Source: Oscillibacter sp.
GTDB lineage: Bacteria > Bacillota > Clostridia > Oscillospirales > Oscillospiraceae
DNA: 64,000 bases
Direction of reading: 5' to 3'
NCBI GenBank assembly: GCA_022791875.1
Contig: JAAVZX010000063.1
Span: forward strand, 1 to 64,000
In this document: one piece after another, positions 7,473 to 15,600 of the stretch
How the letters are laid out: each line of letters starts with the position of its first letter
Numbering within the stretch: the first letter of the stretch is position 1
The notes under the pieces: model-generated
Told to the model about the DNA's origin: nothing
The model's database searches: none
What the model saw: the letters and a program-made list of their open reading frames with translations, nothing else
Program-made: the position numbers and the translations under genes

Positions 7473-10400
7473 ATGAAGGATATGTGGAAGATTTTAGGGC
7501 TGGAACCCACAGAGGATACCGCCGCCATCAAGCGGGCTTACGCCCAGAAGGCCCGCACCTGCCACCCCGAGGAGGACCCAGAGGGCTTTCTCGCCCTGCG
7601 GAACGCCTACCAGGCCGCCCTGCGCTGGGCGGAAACCGGCGGCGAAGAGCCTCCCGACGAAGCGCCGGACCTCCCCGACACCGATGCGGACTCCGGCTGG
7701 GACCTCACCGGCGCCCCCAGGCCCCCGGAGGACGGCCCCAACCCCTACGCGGGCGGGGAGGCCATCGAAACCTTCCTGGCCCTCTACACCGGGAAGCAGC
7801 GGAAAAACCCAACCCAGTGGCTGGACTACTTCACCTCCGCCCCCTTCCTGGACGCCGCCTGGGACCGCCGCTTCACCGTACTGCTCCTGGAGCAGGTGGA
7901 CCGCCTGGAGGGGGAGTTCCAGGTCCCCCGAGAATTCCTGAACTGGCTGTGCGTGGCCTACCAGTTCCGGGTAAACAAGCAGGTTTACATGAACCCCGAC
8001 GGGAGCGAGCGGGTAGAATTCCGCTTCGAGGTCTACCAGGGCGCTCAGTTCGAGGGGATCGAATCCGTCTTTGAGATTGCGAAAAAGGGCCCCGCGCCCA
8101 GGGACTTCAAGGGGAACGAGCTGGGCGTGCTGCAAAGCTATTACGAGTACCGCGCCCTGTGCCGCATGGCGGACGCGGGCGTCTGGGACGAGCAGGCCGT
8201 CGGCGCGTTCAGCCAGATCATCGGCTGCTACGCCGCGGGGTACATCACCGACAAGTGCCAGCAGCGCCGGGACGTGGATTATGAGCGCCACCCCGCCGGA
8301 GTGCGCCTCATGGCCCACTTCCTCCGCCGGGAGGGCCTGCCGGAAGAGCTGTACCGCATCGCGTGGCAGAAGCTGGATCTCAAGACTGCCCTCATGGGCA
8401 AGGCGAAGCTGCTGTACGGAGACATGCGGGCCGTGACCGCGGAACGCTTTCCCGAGGTCGCGGGGGAGAAACGGGAGAGCTTCGCGAAGCTCAAATCGGA
8501 GTCCTTCGCCGTCTTCGCCGACTGCTACAAGCGGGGCGAAACCGACCCCCAGCGGAATATCGACGCTACCGACGCCCTCTTTGCCCGGGAGGATTTTCAG
8601 CGCGCCCTCCTGGACCGCCGCTTCGTGGAGGAAGAAATGCTCCACACCTGGGTGAACGAGGACCGCTGTGACTACTACCTGAAACGGGTCATCGACTTCT
8701 ACGAGGCCCACCCCTCCGCGCCCTGCGCCCGGAAGGTCATCGACCGCGCCCGGGAGATGCAGAAAATCCGGGACACCGCCGCGCGGGTCCAGGCGGATCG
8801 GGAGGCGGAGGCATCCGAGAACGCGGTCACGCTGAAAAACAGCGCCTTTTTCCGCCACTGGATCAACACGGGCTTCTACAGCGCCTGGGACCCGGCCTCC
8901 CGCCGCACCCTCCTGAGCTGGCTCAACGACAACCTCCCCTTCCTGCCGGACTGGGGGAAAGCGTTCCTGAATGTGGAGGGCGACAGCATTCCCGAACCCG
9001 CCTGCGTCACCTGCGCCCTGGGGGGCGACGCCGTGGAAGTCCGCTTCCACCTGCGCTGCATGTCCTTCCTCCTGAACGGCCAGCCCGTTTACCGCGCCTG
9101 CCTGGACTGGGACCGCGTCGCCGCCCTGACGGACACGGACTCGTTCTTCTTCCTCCTGCCCCTCGCCGCCGCCACCTACGACCGTTGCGAGGCCGTGAAA
9201 GCGGAACTCCTGCGCCGCCTGCCGGAAACCGCCGCGCCCCAGGAGGGCTGGGACCTGATCGCCGCCTGCCTGGCGGACCAGATTTGCAGCCTCCCCCTGC
9301 CGGGAGAGGTGGGGCTGGAGCCGGAGTACGACGGTGAGGAAGACGACCTCCGCCCCCGCCGCCAGCTGCCGCCGGAGTCCGTGCTGCCCTTCGAGGTCTT
9401 CGCCGAGGACGCGGACCGCCTCTATGGCTGTACCTGGGACCAGCGGGGCGAGGCTTTGATGCTCTTCGAGCAGCTTCCCATCGGGCGTCAGCCCGTCCGG
9501 GGCGGGCGCTGCGACGAGGTGCCCGACGCGGAGAGCGCCATGGCCATGGCCCGCCAGCTGCTGGAGGAAGCCCTGGCCCCCCAGCCCTTCCCCATGCACC
9601 TGCTGACCGTATTCCCCGAGGCCGTCTTCTGGCAGTGGGACTTCGGCGTCCTCTGCCGCATGGACGTCAAGCCCCTGCACTGGGAGAAGCCTCCCCGCCT
9701 CCTGGGGGCGGACATTGAAACGGATCGCCTGGAGGACCTTCTGGAGCAGTTCGCCCAGGGGCTGATGCTCCGCCTGGAGCTGTCCTGGCACACCGTGCCG
9801 CCGGTGGGGGAGGCCACGGACCGGGACTTCTGGCGCTCCCTGGTGCTGATGAAGGGGCCCAACGGCTATGTCTGCCTCTACTTCGACGACACCCGCGCCG
9901 AGTCCTGCGCCCTCCTGGAGCGCCCTGAGCTTTACGGCAAGCTCAAAGAGCGGGTCCAGTTCGTGAACTTCCGGAACGAGCGGATTTTCCGCACCAGCCT
10001 CCACCGCAGCTTCGCCAGCATCCGGCGGCGGATGGGTGACGTTTTCAAACAGGTCAGCTATGGCACCGTCCAGCCCCACGGCCTCTGGGAGTACGCCATC
10101 AACGTCACCCACGGGCGCACGAAGTACAACCTGGAAAAGCAGCTCCTGGGGGACTTCCCCCCGGAGCGGGCCCGGAACGCCCTGGACGCCCCCTTCTTCT
10201 TCGCCATCCACCCCGACACCGCCGCCATCGTGGAGGCCGCCGGGACCATCGACCGCCTGACAATCGGCCCCTTGGAGAAAGACCGCCTCCAGCAGCTTCT
10301 GACCCGCTTCCTCACCCGGCCCCAATACACGAAGCTCCGCATGACCTGGGGCACCCAGTCCAACCAGCGGCGGCACATCGTCCTTCTCCAGGACGGCGGG

Positions 10401-10706
10401 CGCTTCCTGATGGCCTGGATCGTGGAGGACCAGCAGCAGGTCCGCTTCCACGTGGCCGACACCTTCACCTACATGGACGTGGAGGGCAAAAAGTACCCGA
10501 AAGACACCTTCCAGGGCCGCGTCACCCCCGCCTACCTGATCCACAAAACGCCCTCCGATCTCCGGAATGCCTTGGAAATGCTGCTCGCAAATCTGGAGCA
10601 CCCCACCCTCGTCACCGGGAAAATGGCCGAGTACGCCGACGAAAAGCCCGTCAAGGCGCGGCCCTACGGGGCGCTCTGGGGAGAGCTTGTGGCGGATACG
10701 CTGTAG
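7473..10706 (+). CDS. Giant J-domain protein, presumed HscC cochaperone
   Basis: The 1077-aa protein begins with a short J domain (WKILGLEPTEDTAAIKRAYA, then the loop at 31-35 reading HPEED). The canonical HPD is HPE here, within the 'HPEEDPEGF..LRNAY' form typical of HscC-associated J proteins. An acidic linker follows (about 57-95), then ~950 residues with no domain I recognise. These are rich in aromatic residues with repeated helical stretches, suggesting TPR/SEL1-like or novel client-binding folds. No transmembrane segment is evident. It starts 3 bp after hscC, so translational coupling is likely. Its length is about twice that of E. coli DjlC, which is unusual. Function beyond HscC stimulation is unknown. 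Confidence 0.8.
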   Translation: MKDMWKILGLEPTEDTAAIKRAYAQKARTCHPEEDPEGFLALRNAYQAALRWAETGGEEPPDEAPDLPDTDADSGWDLTGAPRPPEDGPNPYAGGEAIETFLALYTGKQRKNPTQWLDYFTSAPFLDAAWDRRFTVLLLEQVDRLEGEFQVPREFLNWLCVAYQFRVNKQVYMNPDGSERVEFRFEVYQGAQFEGIESVFEIAKKGPAPRDFKGNELGVLQSYYEYRALCRMADAGVWDEQAVGAFSQIIGCYAAGYITDKCQQRRDVDYERHPAGVRLMAHFLRREGLPEELYRIAWQKLDLKTALMGKAKLLYGDMRAVTAERFPEVAGEKRESFAKLKSESFAVFADCYKRGETDPQRNIDATDALFAREDFQRALLDRRFVEEEMLHTWVNEDRCDYYLKRVIDFYEAHPSAPCARKVIDRAREMQKIRDTAARVQADREAEASENAVTLKNSAFFRHWINTGFYSAWDPASRRTLLSWLNDNLPFLPDWGKAFLNVEGDSIPEPACVTCALGGDAVEVRFHLRCMSFLLNGQPVYRACLDWDRVAALTDTDSFFFLLPLAAATYDRCEAVKAELLRRLPETAAPQEGWDLIAACLADQICSLPLPGEVGLEPEYDGEEDDLRPRRQLPPESVLPFEVFAEDADRLYGCTWDQRGEALMLFEQLPIGRQPVRGGRCDEVPDAESAMAMARQLLEEALAPQPFPMHLLTVFPEAVFWQWDFGVLCRMDVKPLHWEKPPRLLGADIETDRLEDLLEQFAQGLMLRLELSWHTVPPVGEATDRDFWRSLVLMKGPNGYVCLYFDDTRAESCALLERPELYGKLKERVQFVNFRNERIFRTSLHRSFASIRRRMGDVFKQVSYGTVQPHGLWEYAINVTHGRTKYNLEKQLLGDFPPERARNALDAPFFFAIHPDTAAIVEAAGTIDRLTIGPLEKDRLQQLLTRFLTRPQYTKLRMTWGTQSNQRRHIVLLQDGGRFLMAWIVEDQQQVRFHVADTFTYMDVEGKKYPKDTFQGRVTPAYLIHKTPSDLRNALEMLLANLEHPTLVTGKMAEYADEKPVKARPYGALWGELVADTL

Positions 10707-10707
10707 C

Positions 10708-10776
10708 CTCCGGCGGCCAGGGGCGCTGCCCCTGGACCCCGCCAGCCCTTTGAAAAGGTCTGGACCCTAAACTTTA
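10708..10776 (+). repeat. GC-rich intergenic repeat, family 2 copy
   Basis: The stretch contains CTCCGGCGGCCAGGGGC, GCTGCCCCTGGACCCC, GCCAGCCCTTTGAAAAGG and TCTGGACCCTAAACTTTATC. Nearly the same text occurs in inverse orientation at 46816-46890, and the first part recurs at 28253-28330. It can fold into two hairpins. Confidence 0.75.
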
Positions 10777-10796
10777 TCTTTCCGTGTTCTGAAATA

Positions 10797-10842
10797 ACAG
10801 CGCCCACCGAAAAGTCGTGCTTTTCAGTAGGCGCTGTTTTTA
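10797..10842. terminator. Bidirectional terminator between convergent genes
   Basis: ACAGCGCC..GAAAAG pairs with CTTTTC..GGCGCTGT, followed by TTTTTATTTTTT on the plus strand and preceded by an A/T-rich stretch on the other side. It ends the chaperone island and, read on the minus strand, the flavin reductase gene. Confidence 0.8.
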
Positions 10843-11406
10843 TTTTTTCAGTTTCAGACCATCCTTGAACGCCTCTCCCACTCGTTCCGCTACTCTGTAA
10901 TATCCATGCGTATATGGATCAAAGGCAATAGCGTTCACTAACGACATATCCAACCTGCCGTCGACCATCACGCTCTCATCTGCGGTGACACGAACCACCC
11001 TGCCAATCACCCCGCATCCATATTCGTTGGCCTGGTATTCAATAAACTCACATTCAAGACACAGGGGAAACTCATGGATCACCGGAGCGTCCACGGCCTC
11101 CGCCTTACTGGCGGTCAGCCCGCTGCGGGCAAACTTATCTGCGGCCCTGTTCCCGGATTCCACGCCGAAATAATCCGCTTCCGTCACGTGGGCCGCATCC
11201 GCGATGCTGACGGTAAACGCCTCCCGCGCCTTGATATTCTTCACGGTCTTATGGGTTTCGGTCAGATTCAGGACCACGGTCCCCCGCTCCTGCATCGTCC
11301 CCCAGGCGGCGTTCATCACATTGACGCTGCCGTCTTCATTGTAAGTGGCAACCATCAGGACAGGCATTGGGAAAATGCCCTCGGTGATATCCAGCTTCAT
11401 TCTCAT
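10840..11406 (-). CDS. Flavin reductase-like (FMN-binding split-barrel) protein
   Basis: A 188-aa protein matching the flavin reductase/DIM6-NTAB family. Visible family-typical blocks are the N-terminal VLMVATYNEDGSVNVMNAAW, NLTETHKTVKNIKAREAFTVSIA, ADYFGVESGNRAADKFARSG and FPLCLECEFIEY. Members bind FMN and reduce flavins or act as oxidoreductases. It is transcribed divergently from an HxlR-family regulator across a 125-bp region holding a palindromic site. This is the common arrangement in which the regulator, often redox or thiol sensing, controls the oxidoreductase. Confidence 0.88.
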   Translation of the reverse strand: MRMKLDITEGIFPMPVLMVATYNEDGSVNVMNAAWGTMQERGTVVLNLTETHKTVKNIKAREAFTVSIADAAHVTEADYFGVESGNRAADKFARSGLTASKAEAVDAPVIHEFPLCLECEFIEYQANEYGCGVIGRVVRVTADESVMVDGRLDMSLVNAIAFDPYTHGYYRVAERVGEAFKDGLKLKK

Positions 11407-11460
11407 TGCAATTACCTCACTTCACTGACAGAATTGACAGGTTCTGCTATCTTTAGTATC

Positions 11461-11488
11461 ATTATAGCGGCGCTCAAAATAAATTCAA
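11461..11488 (-). promoter_or_regulatory. Promoter of the flavin reductase gene
   Basis: On the minus strand TTGAAT, 16 bases and TATAAT. The -35 box abuts the inverted repeat at 11488-11512, so a protein bound there would compete with RNA polymerase. Confidence 0.7.
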
Positions 11489-11512
11489 GTACCATCTTTT
11501 TAGTAAGGTACT
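11488..11512. promoter_or_regulatory. Likely HxlR operator
   Basis: An inverted repeat AGTACC-13-GGTACT sits between the divergent flavin reductase and HxlR genes and touches the flavin reductase -35 box. Its dyad form and position fit HxlR-family operators (GTAC-type half-sites). Binding is inferred. Confidence 0.6.
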
Positions 11513-11531
11513 GTCTGAAAGGATAGCGGCT

Positions 11532-11867
11532 ATGTTCAAGGACTTTATTGAAAACGCGAATTTTGAGGATACCGGATTCAGCTATACCCTGTCCCTCATA
11601 TCGGGCAAACACAAGATGGTCATTCTGTACTGCCTGATGGAGTACGAAGTCGTGCGGTTTAACGAGCTGAAGCGCTATTTGAAAAGGATATCCGACAAAA
11701 CCCTCAGCACAAACCTGAAAGAGCTTGAACGGGATCAGCTGATTATCAGAACAGAGTACCCGCAAATCCCGCCAAAAGTGGAATACCGTCTCAGCGGACG
11801 AGGCAAGTCCCTGATGGCCGTTTTGGATCAGCTGTGCGTCTGGGGCGAGGAGAACCGGTTGGGCTGA
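11532..11867 (+). CDS. HxlR-family transcriptional regulator
   Basis: The 111-aa winged-helix protein is of standard length. Typical blocks are LSLISGKHKMVILYCLMEYE, VRFNELKRYLKRISDKTLST, NLKELERDQLI and IPPKVEYRLSGRGKSLM. HxlR proteins usually respond to aldehydes, quinones or redox stress and control a neighbouring oxidoreductase. This gene is divergent from a flavin reductase with a shared palindrome. The first ~20 residues lack the conserved cysteine found in many redox-sensing HxlR members, so the signal is uncertain. Confidence 0.9.
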   Translation: MFKDFIENANFEDTGFSYTLSLISGKHKMVILYCLMEYEVVRFNELKRYLKRISDKTLSTNLKELERDQLIIRTEYPQIPPKVEYRLSGRGKSLMAVLDQLCVWGEENRLG

Positions 11868-11888
11868 TATGTCTCGCGGCGTATAAAA

Positions 11889-11921
11889 GGACCAGGCAGA
11901 ACGTGATGGTCTGCCTGGTCC
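11889..11921 (+). terminator. Hairpin after HxlR gene
   Basis: A 12-bp stem GGACCAGGCAGA / TCTGCCTGGTCC is followed by CTATGCTTTTGG. It lies in the convergent gap between the HxlR gene and the CAP-domain gene. Confidence 0.6.
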
Positions 11922-11962
11922 TATGCTTTTGGCTTGGTATGGCCGTTACAGCGTCTGGTCTC

Positions 11963-12562
11963 TCAGTCCGCAAAGAGCTGTACCCAGGTATAGCCCTTGT
12001 AGCGGCCCGCGGTGTTCTTCTCCCAGCCCACACCGAGGCGGGTATAGCGCTCGTTCAGGATGTTGGCGCGGTGCCCCTCCGATTTCAGCCAGGACTCCAC
12101 CGCCTGCTCCGGCGAGGCGTGGCCCCGGGCCAGGTTTTCCCCCGTCCAGGCGGACTCGATGCCCGCCTCGATGATGGCCGTCTTGTAGGCCGATCCGTCC
12201 GGACGGTCGTGGGCAAAGCTGTTTAGGCACTCCGCCGCCCGCACCTGGGCCGCGCCGCAAAGCGCCTCGTCCAGGATCAGGGCCTCCAGGCCCGCCTCCG
12301 CCCGCGCCGCGTTCACCAGCGCCAGCACCTTCTGGGCAAAGCCCGCCTCCGGGCCCTCCGCCAGGGGGACTCCGCCGTCCTCGATCTCTTCCTCGGGCGC
12401 GCCGCTCAGGGGCACGTCTTCCTCTGGAAGGAGGATTTCTTCCTCTTCCGCAGGGGGCAGGCGCTCCCCGCCGGAGGGCGGAGGCGTCCCTGTATACAGC
12501 GCCAGGCCCAGGCCCAGCGCTGTGGCCGCTGCCAGCAGAATCACCGCCGGTCTTCTGTTCAT
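11963..12562 (-). CDS. Secreted CAP-domain (SCP/PR1-like) protein
   Basis: A 199-aa protein with an N-terminal signal/anchor (AVILLAAATALGLGLAL). An acidic low-complexity linker (about 30-75) follows, containing EEEEILLPEEDVPLSGAP. The CAP domain (about 78-199) shows KVLALVNAARAEAGLEAL, CLNSFAHDRPDG, GENLARGHASPEQAVESWL, SEGHRANILN and YTWVQLFAD. Spore and vegetative CAP proteins (YkwD/SafA-like) are usually extracellular with unclear activity. The acidic linker strongly resembles the segment just before the sorting motif of the adjacent giant adhesin (LEIPEEDVPLDEAP). This suggests a shared surface-localisation or processing element. The start follows GGGAGG. Confidence 0.85.
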   Translation of the reverse strand: MNRRPAVILLAAATALGLGLALYTGTPPPSGGERLPPAEEEEILLPEEDVPLSGAPEEEIEDGGVPLAEGPEAGFAQKVLALVNAARAEAGLEALILDEALCGAAQVRAAECLNSFAHDRPDGSAYKTAIIEAGIESAWTGENLARGHASPEQAVESWLKSEGHRANILNERYTRLGVGWEKNTAGRYKGYTWVQLFAD

Positions 12563-12628
12563 GCTGCATCCTCCCTTTTTCTCAGCCTTGCTCCGGAACC
12601 GTGTCCGCGCTCTGCTCCGTCTCTCAGG

Positions 12629-12662
12629 AAAAGCCCGGCGGCCCGCAGGGGACCGCCGGGCT
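12629..12662 (-). terminator. Terminator of the giant adhesin gene
   Basis: On the minus strand AGCCCGGCGG / CCGCCGGGCT forms a 10-bp stem followed by TTTTCC, 34 bases after the adhesin stop codon. Confidence 0.7.
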
Positions 12663-12695
12663 TCGGGCTCATGCCCGGGTCGGATTCAGATGCGC

Positions 12696-15600
12696 TTACT
12701 GCTCCTCTTCCTTTTTCCGTCCGCCAAGGGCCAGCCAAAGCATCGCCATGCCGGAGGACAGGGCCAGGCTCAGCCACAGTCCCCTCCGGGACTCGTCGCC
12801 GGTGGCCGGGGCCTCGTCCAGAGGAACGTCCTCTTCGGGGATTTCCAATTCCTCTTCCTCGGGAAGATTCGCCAGGGGTACGTCCTCCGCGGGCACCTCA
12901 ACGAATTCCTCGGGCACGTTCGCCAGAGGCGTCGGTGTCTCGGGGACGAAGACGTCGGGAGTCTCCGGAGTGGGGGTATTGGGGGTTCCGGGAGGCGTGC
13001 CGGGCCGGCCGGGGGTGGGACCGTCGGGGGTCCGGTTGCGGTAGTTGTCGAAGACGATGTCGTCCGTCTCGTCCGCCTCCACGGTGCCCGTCACGCTGAG
13101 GCTCCGGGAGGGAGCGCCGTTCTTCTGGGCGGTGGTGGCGTAATCGTTCAGGTTCGCCTCGTCCTCAGTGACGCGGTAGCTGACCCCGATGGGCAGACCG
13201 TGGAGAGTGGCGGTGACGCCGCCTGCCATGGCAATGCCGGTGTAGCGCCCGCCGGAGGTCCGGCTGGCCGTCCCGGTTCTGCCGTCGGAGTAGGTCACGC
13301 TGTAGCTGTCCGCCAGGGTCACGTAATCCTGGGGAGACTCCAGGGCCACGGTGAAGGCCCAGAGCTTGTTTGTTTCCGTGTTGTTGCCGGAGAGGGTCTT
13401 GGTGATTTTCAGCTCGCCCAGGCCGCGGGTGTACATGTTGGTGGCCGTGATGCCGTAGGTCTCATCCTGGCCCACTACCTTGACCTGGTAGGCGATGACG
13501 TTCTTGTCCGCGTCGGTGATCACCGCGAAGTTGCCCTCAGCGATGTTGGTCAGGCCGTCCCGGTCCTCGTTGGCCAGGTAGCGCACGCCCTTCCAGGTGT
13601 AGGCGTCCTTGTGGTCCTCGGGGGTCCGCTCCACGAGGGTGTACCAGCCATAGCGCAGGTCTTCGATGGTCTTGCTGGTTGCGCCGCTGCCGTAGCCCTT
13701 GAGTTCCAGGGGTTCTCCGGTGGGCGTCGCGGCGTCGATGGCTTCCTGGGTGTTCAGCCGGCCCTCATAGAGGTCGAAGGTGAAGCTGTAGCCGCGGAAG
13801 TCGGTGTGGCGGACGGTGGTGCCGTCCAGCTCCATCACCTTCGTCAGCTGGAGGGAGCCTTTGATGACTTGGTTTTCGATGGTGATTTCGCCGTTTTTGA
13901 TCTCGACTTCACCGTTGCCAACCGGGTTCCACGTCCAGGTGTTTTCACCGAGAATGGTATTGTCATTACCATTTTCATCTACCAGCCCGATTTCCTTTAC
14001 GGACTCGAGTCTAACCTTCTCAGCGCTTTCACGTTCAAAGACAATTTCCCAGGTGCGGCCCACGTTGCCGTTGGCGTCGTAGCCGTCAGGCACTTTCGTC
14101 TCAGTCAGGATATAGGTTCCCTCTTTCAGACCTTCAAAGCTGACTTTGCCGTCCGCATCGGTCGTCTGAGTGTCAAGGAACTTCTCCTCGCCTTCCGGAA
14201 CTGTTTCATCCTTCTTGGTCAGCTCGAAGGTGACGCCCTCAATGGGGTCCTTGGTTTCGCTGTCCACCTTGAGGACGGAGAAGAACGCGTCGCCCAGGTC
14301 TTCCTTGCCGCGCCACTGGTTGGTCAGGGTAATTTTGCCCTCTGTATCAACAGAGTTGCTATCGCTGACAATCCAGCCGCCGACGATCTCGTTGCCGCTG
14401 CCGTCAGCCGCTTCCACGCCGCTGCGCACGCGGATGATGTTGCCGTCGCGCTTGTCAGCAGTATAAACGGTTTTGCCCTCAGGCACTTCGGTAGGATAGG
14501 TGACACTGACTTCCCTAGCGGTATACGCGTAAGCCTCGGTAGAGGACTCTTCGGCGTACATGGGAAGGTCTTTCCAGCCGTTTGTCCAACCGTTCTTCTC
14601 GTTCAGGATCAAGGAGGGGGTGTTTTCGCAGAGTTCACCGTCCCGATACAGCTGCACAGTGATGAAATCTGGCTTGAAGTTGTCGCCGCCCTTCCACTCC
14701 TTCTCAACTGTCACGTCGGTGGTCTTGACGTTGAAGTAGTGGTTGTTAACGTTGACAATGGGGAGATCCTTCACAACCGTGCCGCCAGCGGCAAGAATGT
14801 CTTTGTTGGTGTTCTCGTAGTCAGTGCCGTTGATCTTGGTTTCCTCCACTTTGTACGCAGTCTTCGTGGGGATACCGGTAATCGTACCAGTCTCGCCGGA
14901 TGTTCCGTTGTCTTTCAGGGTAAAGACATAAACGCCGTTTTCCACGTATGCCGCAGTATTGTCAGCGGATTTAACCTCGGTTTTCTCGCCACTGCCGTTG
15001 CCCAGGGTTACGGTGATCTCGAAAGTATCATCCTTTGGAGCGGGCTTGCTGGTAGTCTCATTGCGGTTTACAACCTTTTTGACAACCAGGTTCGCTGTGT
15101 CGCGCTCGTTTACGAACTTCACCACAGGCGTCGTAACGACTCCCTCGGGGCCATCAGGCCCGATAGTGCCGCTCTGAACCTTCTGGCTGGCGGTTGTATA
15201 GTTCTCGACATCGCGTTCGGTCACAGTAAACGCAGCTCCAGCGGGTAGGCCCTTGATGGTCTTCACCATCTGCTGGCCGTCCTCTGTATAGGTCAGTGTA
15301 ACCGTACCCTTGCCGTTCGTGAACGTTATGCCGCTGTAGGTGCCGTTGGGCAGGCCCTTGATCTCAATGTCGAAGGTGAACTGCTCTCCAGCCTTAGCCA
15401 GGGAGGAATTCACCAGGGACTTGCTGATACTCAGGCTGCCTTCCTTCACATAGTTCTTGATGGTAACGCCATCTTTGGGAGATACCAGCTCCGCAGAGGA
15501 AGTGTGCGTTATGATGTACTTACCCGTATCCTTCCATTGCTGCTCTTTAGACGACGGAAATGCACCAATGATAAATTTATCTGTACGCCTGGTTACACGA

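Noticed and set aside
7494-10601. A 1035-codon open frame on the minus strand opposite the J-domain gene.
   Set aside because: It is a by-product of GC-rich codon bias in the true plus-strand gene: low-complexity Gly/Val/Gln-rich text, no domain, no ribosome site. The same holds for long opposite frames at 3780-5285, 5520-6944, 12522-15248 and 48357-49541.
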